Of a DNA stretch of 64,000 bases, positions 35,241-58,359 are shown one piece after another. Made by a program: the position numbers and the translations under genes. Numbering within the stretch: the stretch's first letter is position 1; every line of letters begins with the position of its first letter. The stretch covers positions 186,001-250,000 of the forward strand of contig JBBELK010000821.1 in the NCBI GenBank assembly GCA_037783545.1, written 5' to 3'. A model generated the notes under the pieces. That model was given only the letters and a program-made list of their open reading frames with translations. It made no database searches and was not told the origin of the DNA. This DNA is from Henricia sp. BOLD:AAB3569. Its lineage: Eukaryota > Echinodermata > Asteroidea > Spinulosida > Echinasteridae.

Positions 35241-35967
35241 AATCTCATTAACGTTTGTAAAAAATGCCACGAGTACGTGCAGACTGATGACGTAGCAGAC
35301 GCTAGATGTCAACAAATATATTCTATGCATCTAAATACATGATGTGGTATGGAATTCTTGCGTGAAAAATAAAAAGAAACATTCATCGCGCCGAGAAATA
35401 AGACAGTTTACTCTTCGTTAATTTTAATTATAAAACATCACAGAATATTTCTGTTTTATAATGGACGCATTAAGCTCAATTAAAAATTAGGAACGTATGC
35501 TGGCTTTGCCTCAAATTTAAATTATTTCATGCTGCAAAACAAAATCTGGTTAAAGACAAAGGTCTGAGGCAAAGACAAATTGCACTGAACTAAATAAAAC
35601 GATGTGTAATATTAAGTATTAAGGGCAGTGATTAAACAAGTAATATCATTTTGTTGACTCACATTACAAATAACTGGCATGATAAATATGAAATGTTTTT
35701 GTCACTAAAATAATTGGGATAAAGATTTTGTTTTCATGAAATTTAATAAAAGAATTATAAAACTAAAATTAAGTGGGATTATATTTGTTTGGTAACAGCA
35801 TATTATGTTTGACATAGATTGGCAAGAGAATGTGTATGTCATCCATTAATATATGCCATAAATAAATCCATGTTTGCAACATGTGAACGCGTCGCATTCT
35901 CTGCACAAATTATTGATTAAATTTATAAGCTGGGCAAAGACATTTTGGCTGAATTTAAATTTAAACT

Positions 35968-36110
35968 TAAAGGCACAGGCTCGTCAGCAATTCGTGCACG
36001 CCAAATTCGTGCCACGAAATACGCAGCTCCATGCCTTTGCTATGGAGCTGCGTATTTCGTGGCACGAATTTGGCGCGCGCGCATTGCTGACGAGCCAGTG
36101 CCTTTAAATA
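35968..36110. mobile_element. Hairpin element with TTAAAGGCAC ends, copy 1
   Basis: TTAAAGGCACAGGCTCGTCA is mirrored by TGACGAGCCAGTGCCTTTAA. The arms pair almost completely around AGCTCCATGCCTTTGCTATG. The second copy is at 41466-41614. Confidence 0.9.
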
Positions 36111-36287
36111 AAATTTGTTGGTTCTGCCTCAGTCGACCAAATCCGATCTTAAAAATCAAGATTGACCTCTCTAAACCGACATGTCTTTGTATAAACTCGT
36201 AAACGGGGTTGCATTGAGTAGTATAGGAAATAAGGGTTAAGGAAGCTTGACCTTTGAAATCGATCTTAATTTTTAAGATCAGGGGAC

Positions 36288-36535
36288 CGATTTTATAGAG
36301 CTACTTAAGCATGGAAAATTGCTTAAGCATGAAAAACTTTGCTTGATAAAATTATGTTACCAGACAAAATTTAATGAGATTGTTACGGTAATGAAACAGT
36401 CCTCTAACACTGGTCATACACTATTTCTATCACATGAGGATTTCACTGGTAACGTTCCCTACTAAGCAAGAGTTTTTTATGCTTAAACAAATATTTGTGC
36501 TTGAACACCTCTACGAAATTGGCCCCAGATTTGGT
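36288..36535. mobile_element. MITE-like element with GGGACCGATTT / AAATTGGCCCC ends
   Basis: The outer ends ACCGATTTTATAGAG and CTCTACGAAATTGGCCCC mirror each other. Inner GCTTAAGCATGAAAAACTTT faces AGAGTTTTTTATGCTTAAAC. Its outer design resembles family B. Confidence 0.75.
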
Positions 36536-36878
36536 TAACTGAGGCAGAACCAACAAATTCTATACTTCTACTTAAGCTTGAAGTTCACACCATTTTAAAT
36601 AATTTGAATGCATTCAGTAAACAGTAATTTGTTTCTGTATTTGAGCATTAGAAAGACTATTTGATAAAATCGGAATGTTCTATCTTCGACAAAATTAAAA
36701 CAATTTTACAACTCATAAAAATTCTATGTTCAATTTATAAAAGGCATAATAATTCCTACATTTTGACTCCATTTTTTAAACTAAGCCTTACTGATACTAT
36801 TTCCTCGATTATGCAATTTTTCTACAAGACTACTAGTTTACAAAATGCCCATAAATATGTCACACTAATTGCACTTGA

Positions 36879-48850
<11,972 letters not shown>

Positions 48851-51800
48851 ATGCCTGAGAAACCAGCCGTGATGGACCTGTCGCATTTTATTCCTGACAA
48901 AGTTAAGGAATGTGACCGCAAGTTGAGGGTAAGTTAAAGGAGCATAACCAGATTTTTCTTAAAAGTGGATTTCTTTCTAATTCTAACCTGACAATCATAT
49001 AAAATACCTCCCCAAAATACTATCCATGGGAAGAATACGCAGGAATTGAATTTAATGGAGGCTACGGAGGCCGTTGCCTTTGTTGCCCCTGCTCTTGGCC
49101 TTGGTGCCCTTTTGCAATCCTCCCATAGGCTTTTTCATTTTCCAATGGAAGTGCCCTTTTTATACTCCAAAAGACAACTCCGAAAAAAAAAAAAGTAGCT
49201 AGTGCCCTTTCAGTTTCAGTGACGAATTTCAAGCCCTGTCTCAAAGTCTGGGTCCTTACCCACGGTTTACCAGAGTTGTAGACGAGTCCACCTCAAGTCC
49301 CTGGGTCTTAATTCAAGTCACAAGCTATTCAAATGAACTCCAACAAAGGCATTCTTTTCTGCGTGTTCATCCTTTGCTTCTTGTTACTGGACTTGTGCGG
49401 GACTTGTCATGGACTTGTGATTTTATCGGCTCTGGACTTGTGATAGACTTTGTGATGGACTCGACTACAATCATGCTGTGTACTGTCAGTTGTTCTTGGA
49501 ATTAATTAAAAAACCGTGTCTAAAAAAAATACAGACTTTTTTCTAATTCTTAATTTTGTATGCGCTTTTAGAAAAAAGATGAAAGGATTATTGCCTTGGA
49601 AACGGAGAATGCCATGCTGTATCTGAGATTAGCGCAGGTACGTCAGGAAAGATTGAAGCGATGGAACCAATGTAGTTTTGGAAATGACATCTTAAAAACA
49701 GCTGAAAAGTGCTTCATATCAAGATGTAGTTCAATAGTAGAAGGAATGCCAGTTATATGGAAATCCATAAAAAGGTTTGTTTTGAATTGCTGTTTTCCAG
49801 TCTAAACTAGGTTTTTCAACTGCCTTTTCTTTCTGTAGCTTGTAGAATGTTTCTTATCAATCTCGATACTTTCCCCATGCACTTGATTGTAGCTACAAGG
49901 CGAGTTGGCAAGCAGCCATAAAGCCATGGGTCTCATGAAACAAACGATGGAGGTTGATGACGACCTGCAGATGAGCATTGGCCATGCTTGCTGCGATGTA
50001 CATTGCAAGGTTCAGGTATGTGACAATTATAGCCTCCCCATTGTGCTCCCTGAAAGTGTTGTGCCTTCTTTGTAACTCGCCTCCCCAATGTGATTTATGT
50101 TTTGCAAGTCCAAGCTGCTATTTAGGGCCATCATGAAGTACGTACGCACGAAATGCCGTCTTTTTAGACCTCCCCCGCCCCTGTACACAAAATTTGTGAC
50201 GTCACCCATATACTTTAACGTTGGGTGTACACATTGGCTCTAACCTCTCCCCCTCCCCCTCCCCCCCCCCCCCCCTTTGTGTGCACTCCTTCCAACATGA
50301 TGTGCCCCCTCCCCTTCTTCCCCCCTCCCCACTCCCCCCTCCCCCAACTTGGAAAGATCTACTGATGCCTCTGTATAAGAAACAACTAAATGTCTCAAAT
50401 GTCTCAAGTTCCCAGAATAGGAGAGGAGGAAGTACGGCAAAGTGCCTAGCTGAGGGACACAAGTGCCATTCATGGCCAGAAATCGAACCATTCTCCCAGC
50501 TATTCAGTACAAGAACTGTGTTCTATGTTACATCACTAGGTCTTAAAATCTTAGAATGTCAGTAATAATAAAATTGGTTACAGATAATTAATTCTGAGGA
50601 AAAAAAGATGTTTTAGTGTCATTGGTTTATTATTTCCCACAGGAAGTCAAGCGTGACCTCCAGCAGCTGCGTGACCTAGTTGGATCAATGCCAAGTCAGA
50701 TGACCTTTGACCTTGGTTTACTACAAGACAAGGCAGCTAGTCTCTGCCAGTCACTTATCTCGGACAATGCCGATATGCAGGGTACGAATCTATACACCAA
50801 TCCGAGAGCCGATCAGGACTCCTTTTCTTTATATCCGCCATAGCTGGGGGGCTTCCACTGAATGCACTGTATGTTTTTTGCTGTTGCTGAAGTTGCATTT
50901 GGTTATTCCGAACAAGTTGCGCATCTTTGTAGGATTGTATGCACAGGGGACGTGCACGCAAAGGGGGCAGATGAGCGCTTTTCGTTCTAACAGCAAAACA
51001 AAACGCACTGGAAGCCCCCCAGCTATGGCGGATATACAGGGGAGGAGACCTTTGTTACCTGATTGGTCTAAATGATTAATTCTCAACTTCTTTTGACTGA
51101 AGTATAGCATTGGCTTTTTTTGTTTAAATGCTGCCCGTTTGCAAATGCCAGTAAACAAATGTTAAAACATAATAAATCACAACTTATGTCACAGTGTGAG
51201 TCCCTTTTGTTTCCAATTTTCAGCGATGAAAGAACGACTTGGTGTACTCCAAGAGGATCTAAGAACTTTGGACCAGCGATACACCAAAGAGAAACGACGC
51301 AGGAAGGAGCTACACAATGCACTTGTGGTTGGTTCTTATTTTATATAATAATAATAATAAATGGGGGGAGATTATCCATTACACATTGGAGGCACTGGTC
51401 ATAAGGTCTGTGAAAATAAAGTCTGCTGCTGTACTGCTTGGTCCACAAAACATGAATTTGAAGAAACTACTAGATTATTAAAGATAGTATACATGATTGG
51501 TAAACTGTTACAAATAGTTTTATCCCCCTGTGTGATTGAAGATATGCATGATTAAAACCAACCTGAGCAAAAACCAGCTCCGTACTTCGTCTAACTTTTG
51601 AGAAAACAGTCAAAAGAGGGTTTGCAGTCATTTCGCCCCAAAACCACTTCGCCCTAAACCATTTCGCCCTGAACCACGGCCTGTGTGCACAAAGTGGTTT
51701 TGGGGCGAAGTAGCATTAGGGCGATGTAGTGTTTGGACGAAGTGATTTGGGGCGAAATGGCACTTGTGCGAAATGGTTTTGGGGCGAATTGAATTTTCGT

Positions 51801-54800
51801 CTCATGAGACGAAAACTAATTGTTTTACTCATTTCAGTGTATTTGAATTTTCTCATTTTTTTGTGGACTAGGAGCTGCGTGGTAACATCCGAGTTCAGTG
51901 CCGATCCCGTCCCATCATGTCACATGACCCTGCGTCTGGTGCACTGGCTGAGAAAGTCGTTCATGTTATCGATGATGTAAGTGGACTCAGCGTTGTGATC
52001 TCTCTTCATTGTATCTACTAATAAGGAGCGTGTCCAGATCACATGTGTACCTCCCCATTTTTCCCATGGGTGTTGAGATTTTGTTACCATATTATGTGTC
52101 ATATATTTTTCTTATCACCATTCTGAAGATTTGCGTTCTCAATCTGTGTATTTTCAAGGATATCGTGAAAAACCACTGATGTTTTGTAAACTAATTTATC
52201 TGGATACATTTAGCAGTGCAGTGATTGCACCAACCTTTTTGTTTCCGCATCCAAATTTTGAGATTGCAAATTTCATGTTTTATATGATTTTGTTAGAATA
52301 AAAATCCATTTTCTGAAAAAATTTGGACACGCTCCTTCATCAGACCACCCAACCTGGATCTGACATTATAGTTATGTATGTCCCTGAACAAGATTCGTTA
52401 TCTTGCTTTGTAGGAAAATCTGATGGTTACATACAACAAGCTGGGAGCAACACACAAAACATTTGAATTTGAACGGTAAATATTAACTCATTCTTCAATT
52501 AAGGCAAGAATCAAACTGCTTCAATGAAGTGCGATTTTTATCTTGATAAGCAGCGAGATTATGTATTTGAGCTCTAACTTATCAGTGCAGCCCTATATTG
52601 CAGTTTTATTTTTTAAATGAAGCACAGAATCAGATGATTTAAGCTGCCCTCAGGTCGACCTTGTGACGATACAGGCGGTGACTGCCTTTTTATAACTCAG
52701 CTGCTCCTGAGCTTCTCCCGTCGGCATCAAAATAATTTGGCAAATGTTTTGCGACCTTAGTGTAGTTCCGACGGTATTACGACAACCGGCATCAGGCGGC
52801 GCTAAAAAAAAGCAACAATCGCACGAGTTGAACATGTTCAAATTTTGCTACGTCATGATGCCGATTGTCACAGCCAAGTTATATTGAAGAAAACAAGATA
52901 CGCGCATGACATGCGCATATAGTACGAGCATCCAGATTTCTTCAGCCAATCAGCATGCGGAAAAACCACGCCATCATGTGTGACATGAGCATGATTGCGA
53001 TTAATTTGCAGTTAGTCGCCGCTTGTTCAGCGATACTCGCACGACTTGTTCAGTTTTGTGACCTTATTTTTGAATATTTCTTTTCCTTAATGAAATAAAA
53101 TTGTTTTACTGAAAATAGTTTACATGGCAGAGAGAATATAACTATGTATGTATGTAAATGCTGGCTATTTTACTTTCTCCCCAGGGTTTATTCAACAAAC
53201 GACAACCAGTCGGATGTTTTTTACGAGGTCCAACCTCTCCTGACATCGCTTCTGGATGGGTAATATACAGTATTTTTTGTCAAAACTTAAGCTTCACTCC
53301 GTGAAATTTTATAGTAGCCAAAATGTGATTTTTAGACCGTATCGAATAGCTGCCATCTTGTGGGGAAACATTAGACAGTTAAATTAGCCAACAATGTAAG
53401 CACAAAACGTGCAACCATGCATGTCCTCAAAGAACAAAGAAACTGCCCTACAAGATGGCGGCGATTCAATACGATCTATAAATGATCCTTCACTCACTGC
53501 TTTTCCTCTTCCCAAGTTTCAATGTATGCATCATGGCATATGGCCAAACGGGTAGCGGTAAAACATACACCATGCTGGGAGACAACTACATAGATTTACA
53601 TAGAGAGGTAGACGGGGAACTAGACATCCATCCGTCGGATGGCGTGGTGCCACGGGCAGCTGTGGAACTGTTCAAGTACGTTGATTTTTTTTTTTTTTTT
53701 CAAACGTTTTTCGTGTCACTATTCCAGTGTTCTGCACTGCTAAATGTTTTGCCTGGGCGCGTTGAGCAGCGCCCTCATGCGGCGAACACTGATTCGGCGC
53801 ATGAGGGCACTGTTCAAAACAAATGGATGTAACTGCCATACGTGACTTGCTGAAACTTGATGCATGCGCGGTTTGTTGATTAACTAATAGATTGATTAAC
53901 TAATAGATTGATTAACTAATAGATTGACTAACTAATAGATTGATTAACTAACAACTGTCTATTATTCCAACAGGTTGATAGGAGAGAGGCCGGCCATTAG
54001 CCATAGCATTGAGGTGTCTGTGGTTGAGATCTATAACAATGACATACGTGACTTACTAGAACCCGATGCAGGCATGGTGAAACTCAACTTGAGAACCTGT
54101 GACGATGGATCCATGGAAATACCTTGGCTCACACACAGGTTAGTTCAACCATGGGATTATGAAAATATACTACTCACAATAAGTTACGGATATTGTGGGG
54201 TGTATGCAGATAGTTTATTCAGGGTATATAAGTCTTTCCAAGGTAAAGGGGGCGGTAGGGGGCGAGTTCAAATTTTCAGGCTGAGTTTGAACCTTTTGCC
54301 TACTTTAATGCAGATATCTCGCTCAGCTTGGCCACCGAATTGTTTTTATCAGTCAGTTAGGTTTTAGATTTAGTCGTCTTTGTTTTCCTTTTTAGGAGAT
54401 TTTAAACTTGGTTCCATTTTTCTAATTGTAGACAAGTTGAGAGTGCCTCTGAGATAGTTCAGCTAGTACAGTACGGCATGTTACATCGTCACGAGGATGC
54501 CACACTGATCCATGCTCATTCTAGCCGGTCACACCTGGTAGTGACCATCACAGTGTCAATCTACCCTGAGGCCACGCCCAGTACCACACCCATTACGTCA
54601 AGGAGTGCCTCGCCGGCGCATGATCTACTGTCTCCGCGTGAGTATGGAATCTAGGCAAACAACTTGGCCCTTTATGGTGAATTTGAGAACTGCTGGCAGA
54701 AACATTTCTATCCCGCTTGCCATGAAAAGGTCCAGAATCAAAAATTGCAAGGAAAAAAGCTACAAGTATGGTTAATGTCAATAGAGAATAATGCAAAAGT

Positions 54801-57800
54801 GTTCCCTTCATTGTGAATTTCTACCCAAAAAATCTCCAATTATGAAAAGTACAGGTTTTCACATAATTGAATTATCTACAATGCTACGCCTCCCCCCCCC
54901 CCCCCCCACCCCTCTTCCCCCGTACCTTTTTTTTGGGGGGGTGCAAGTGTAAGAAAATACATAAATTTGCTGTCACTGTTTCTGTTATTTCGACATCACA
55001 GGAGACATTCCAGCCAGAAGCCTAAGGCGCAACCTGTCCATCCCGACCCTATCCCATCATGCCCTGCTCCAGAGTGGTTCCAAGTCACCCCGGCTGGCCC
55101 GGTCGGCATGTAGTACTCCAGTCTTCATGCCAATCACTCAACCAGGAGTCATCAAGACCAAGTTACAGCTAGTGGATCTAGCTGGCAGTGAATGTGTCGG
55201 TAAGTCGACCCTTTAATCCGTCCCATTGCTATCCCATCATGCCTTGCTCCCCAAGTCACCCCGGCTGGCCCGGTCGGCATGTAGTACTCCAGTCTTCATG
55301 CCAATCACTCAACCAGGAGTCATCAAGACCAAGTTACAGCTAGTGGATCTAGCTGGCAGTGAATGTGTCGGTAAGTCAACCCTTTAATCCGTCCCATTGC
55401 TATCCCATCATGCCTTGCTCCAGAATGGTTCCAAGTCACCCCGGCTGGCCCGGTCGGCATGTAGTACTCCAGTCTTCATGCCAATCACTCAACCAGGAGT
55501 CATCAAGACCAAGTTACAGCTAGTGGATCTAGCTGGCAGTGAATGTGTCGGTAAGTCGACCCTTTAATCCGTCCCATTGCTATCCCATCATGCCTTGCTC
55601 CCCAAGTCACCCCGGCTGGCCCGGTCGGCATGTAGTACTCCAGTCTTCATGCCAATCACTCAACCAGGAGTCATCAAGACCAAGTTACAGCTAGTGGATC
55701 TAGCTGGCAGTGAATGTGTCGGTAAGTCAACCCTTCAATCCGTCCCATTGCTATCCCATCATGCCTTGCTCCCCAAGTCACCCCGGCTGGCCCGGTCGGC
55801 ATGTAGTACTCCAGTCTTCATGCCAATCACTCAACCAGGAGTCATCAAGACCAAGTTACAGCTAGTGGATCTAGCTGGCAGTGAATGTGTCGGTAAGTCA
55901 ACCCTTTAATCCGTCCCATTGCTATCCCATCATGCCTTGCTCCAGAATGGTTCCAAGTCACCCCGGCTGGCCCGGTCGGCATGTAGTACTCCAGTCTTCA
56001 TGCCAATCACTCAACCAGGAGTCATCAAGACCAAGTTACAGCTAGTGGATCTAGCTGGCAGTGAATGTGTCGGTAAGTCAACCCTTTAATCTGTCCCATT
56101 GCTATCCCATCATGCCTTGCTCCCCAAGTCACCCCAGTTGGCCCGGTCGGCATGTAGTACTCCAGTCTTCATGCCAATCACTCAACCAGGAGTCATCAAG
56201 ACCAAGTTACAGCTAGTGGATCTAGCTGGCAGTGAATGTGTCGGTAAGACAACCCTTTAATCCGTCCCATTGCTATTCCATCATGCCTTGCTCCCCAAGT
56301 CACCCCGGCTGGCCCGGTCGGCATGTAGTACTCCAGTCTTCATGCCAATCACTCAACCAGGAGTCATCAAGACCAAGTTACAGCTAGTGGATCTAGCTGG
56401 CAGTGAATGTGTCGGTAAGACAACCCTTCAATCTGTCCCATTGCTATCCCATCATGCCTTGCTCCCCAAGTCACCCCAGCTGGCCCGGTCGGCATGTAGT
56501 ACTCCAGTCTTCATGCCAATCACTCAACCAGGAGTCATCAAGACCAAGTTACAGCTAGTGGATCTAGCTGGCAGTGAATGTGTCGGTAAGACAACCCTCT
56601 CAATCCGTCCCATTGCTATCCCATCATGCCTTGCTCCCCAAGTCACCCCAGTTGGCCCGGTCGGCATGTAGTACTCCAGTCTTCATGCCAATCACTCAAC
56701 CAGGAGTCATCAAGACCAAGTTACAGCTAGTGGATCTAGCTGGCAGTGAATGTGTCGGTAAGACAACCCTCTGTTCCTTGGGGACATGCATGCATTGTTG
56801 ACCAATTTAAATGTCAAACGTTGCCCTACAAGATGGCAGCTATCTGATACAGTCTATTGTAACTATGTGTGTATTAGGTATGTCTGGTGTAACGGGAGCA
56901 GCGCTGCGTGAAACATCACACATCAACAGAAGTCTATCGGCCCTGTCCGATGTCTTGACTGCATTGGCTGAGGGAAGGTCCCACATTCCCTACCGTAACA
57001 GTCGCCTGACACATCTATTACAGGACTCCATAGGTGAGGCTGGCTTCTCACATTGAGATTCTTCTTGAATGCGTTAGCCGAGGGAACGTCCCAAGTTCCC
57101 TACCGTAACGGCCGTCTCACACATCTATTACAGGACTCCATAGGTAACAGTCTTAATTACATAAATTGTCTTAATTATACCCTCAAAGGTCACAACCATA
57201 CATCTCACTTCTTATCTTCGGGTAGCGATATCGAGTTACTAGTCCTCTGCTGTGTGTCACCATCCCAGGCCTTTGTAAGCGAAACCTCTGGGGTTTGGTA
57301 GCAGAGCGCAACAGGTGCAACTTGCGTCTTATTGGGACATCCACTATAGTTTCTAGTTTTGTCAGAACCACATATATCTTACTTCTTATCTACAGGTGGC
57401 GATGCCAAGTTACTAGTCCTATGCTGTGTGTCCCCAACCCAGGCCTTTGTTACTGAAACCTTGCAATGTCTTGGGTTTGGTAGCAGAGCACGACAGGTGC
57501 AGCGGGGACGGACTAAGAAACGTGGTGCTACAAGCAGCAGTATTAATACTAGCGCTGGTAGTGGAGTCAGTCATTTCAGTAAGTCAACTCTAATTCTTAT
57601 TCCAGGAATCCGTAAAATGTTCCATTATGAAAAACATTACAAAGCACATTAAACCACATCAGATATTAACTTGAAACTAATAACTACCCCTAGTTTAATA
57701 CTGTAGCGCTTGCATTTCCACAGAATTTCTGTTTTTTTTCAAAAATAACGCTTGGGTTGACGAGGCAATTGAGATTAAGTGTCTTGCCCAAGGACACAAA

Positions 57801-57996
57801 CACGTTGACTCGAACCCATAACCTCCGATTACGGTTGTGTACCCACTAGGTCACACATTTTAAGAGCTAATAGTTGTTTCCCTTCCCCCCCCCCCGTTGT
57901 ACTCCAGGGAGCATGCCCAATTTGGAGACCACCGAGCGTCGGTCACCCCGACCACAAAGGCACCCTTTCAACCGAAGTGCTAGTTTGCAAAAGTGA
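48851..57996 (+). CDS. KIF25: KIF25-like kinesin-14, C-terminal motor (15 exons, 635 aa)
   Basis: Microtubule motor; the human homologue acts at centrosomes. Exons: 48851-48928, 49572-49637, 49893-50015, 50643-50781, 51224-51327, 51872-51976, 52414-52475, 53185-53259, 53517-53675, 53974-54138, 54432-54637, 55002-55199, 56878-57033, 57396-57578, 57908-57996. Phases match throughout. A helical stalk (1-170) precedes the neck [14 protein letters not shown], placing the motor C-terminally as in kinesin-14. P-loop GQTGSGKT is at 260-267, switch I SSRSH 389-393, switch II DLAGSE 486-491, then [19 protein letters not shown]. The end [30 protein letters not shown] matches KIF25 as I remember it. About 70 Ser/Pro-rich residues (404-477) separate switch I from switch II. 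The Asn three residues before SSRSH is His. Exon 12 is followed by nine tandem copies. Confidence 0.93.
48937..49035 (+). mobile_element. MITE family C, partial copy
   Basis: AAAGGAGCATAACCAG, then CCTGACAATCATATAAAATA and ACTATCCATGGGA, match the end of family C. It begins about 8 bp after the donor of KIF25 exon 1. Confidence 0.6.
50420..50545 (-). mobile_element. SINE-like repeat
   Basis: CTAGCTGAGGGACACAAGTG and GGCCAGAAATCGAACC match the SINE-like family at 4480-4680. It lies in KIF25 intron 3. Confidence 0.5.
50800..51070. mobile_element. MITE with ATATCCGCCATAGCTGGGG arms
   Basis: TATATCCGCCATAGCTGGGG (left) faces CCCCAGCTATGGCGGATATA (right), and the outer ends CCAATC / GATTGG also mirror. 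It lies in KIF25 intron 4, some 20 bp beyond the exon 4 donor. Confidence 0.85.
51630..51790. repeat. Inverted and direct TTCGCCC-type repeats
   Basis: Words such as TTTCGCCCCAAAACCACTTC and their complement AAGTGGTTTTGGGGCGAA alternate and can fold into a hairpin. It lies in KIF25 intron 5. Confidence 0.75.
52023..52337. mobile_element. MITE family C, full copy
   Basis: Perfectly mirrored ends AAGGAGCGTGTCCA / TGGACACGCTCCTT enclose 290 bp shared with 22823-23168 and 58084-58359. It lies in KIF25 intron 6. Confidence 0.88.
53332..53480. mobile_element. MITE family A, copy 3
   Basis: TTAGACCGTATCGAATAGC and GCGATTCAATACGATCTATA ends with the GTGCAACCATGCATGTCCT core. It ends 36 bp before KIF25 exon 9. 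Confidence 0.85.
53768..53812. repeat. Short hairpin
   Basis: AGCGCCCTCATGCGGCG faces CGGCGCATGAGGGCACT around a short loop in KIF25 intron 9. Confidence 0.65.
53873..53950 (+). repeat. 16-bp tandem repeat
   Basis: The unit ATTGATTAACTAATAG occurs about five times with one substitution, just upstream of KIF25 exon 10. Confidence 0.9.
55040..56770 (+). repeat. 171/180-bp tandem array, 10 copies, of KIF25 exon 12 plus splice donor
   Basis: Copy 1 is the exon itself (donor at 55200). Nine more copies follow, with exon-like ends at 55370, 55550, 55721, 55892, 56072, 56243, 56414, 56585 and 56757. Each encodes [14 protein letters not shown] through VDLAGSECV and then GTAAG. Length alternates by a 9-bp indel, and the order 171-180-171 occurs twice, suggesting a 522-bp higher-order unit. 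171 and 180 are multiples of three. Most junctions read ACCCTTTAATC (in-frame TAA); those after 55721 and 56414 read CTTCAATC and stay open; the junction after 56585 is shifted by 1 bp. Confidence 0.93.
56775..56858. mobile_element. MITE family A, truncated copy
   Basis: CCTACAAGATGGCAGCTATC and GATACAGTCTAT match one end of family A. It fills the space between the exon array and the KIF25 exon 13 acceptor. Confidence 0.7.
57063..57320 (+). pseudogene. Decayed duplicate of KIF25 exons 13 (3' part) and 14 (5' part)
   Basis: 57069-57145 repeats the end of exon 13 ([17 protein letters not shown] plus GTAACA donor). 57215-57320 repeats the start of exon 14 ([17 protein letters not shown]) with a broken acceptor (TTCGG for CTACAG) and a TAG after GVW. 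The order on the chromosome is 13, 13', 14', 14. Confidence 0.85.
57735..57860 (-). mobile_element. SINE-like repeat
   Basis: GTGTCTTGCCCAAGGACACA and GACTCGAACCCATAACCTCC match the SINE-like family. It lies in KIF25 intron 14. Confidence 0.55.
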
Positions 57997-58083
57997 AATC
58001 CTTAGGTGAATATTTATCTTCAGATAATAATTTTTCTAATCGTTCTCATTCTTGACCCGCTGTATGAAAATGAGTCTTTCTCA

Positions 58084-58359
58084 AAGGCTGTGCCGATTTT
58101 AGAGACATTTATATCAAACTCAATACCATATCATGTGTCATTTTTCTCATTACCATTCTGAAATTTTGCACTCTCATTCCGTATATTTCCAAGGATATCG
58201 TATGAAATCTACCCAAGTTTACTAAACTAATTTATCTGGTTCCATAAAGCAGTGCAGTGATTGCACCAACCTTTTTGCTTCCACATCCAAATTAGAGATT
58301 TTATATGATTGTTAGATATAACAAAATCTATTTTTTTGAAAAATATGGTGACATTCCTT
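58084..58359. mobile_element. MITE family C, copy filling the KIF25-BHMT gap
   Basis: Shares CAAGGATATCGT, CTAATTTATCTGG and AGCAGTGCAGTGATTGCACC with 52023-52337. Its right end (GTGACATTCCTT) finishes at 58359, the last base of the BHMT-like stop codon. Confidence 0.75.

Larger units (their letters stand above)
27676..36878. other. Gene-poor region between GPCR and kinase genes
   Basis: No exon chain, RNA gene or long frame with family resemblance was found. It contains several fold-back elements listed separately, two degenerate duplications and a G-rich tract at 29775-29812. A candidate poly(A) signal AATAAA lies at 29001-29006. Confidence 0.6.

Noticed and set aside
55577-56801. Apparent extra kinesin fragments in open frames
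   Set aside because: These are tandem copies of KIF25 exon 12 read through their junctions, not separate genes.
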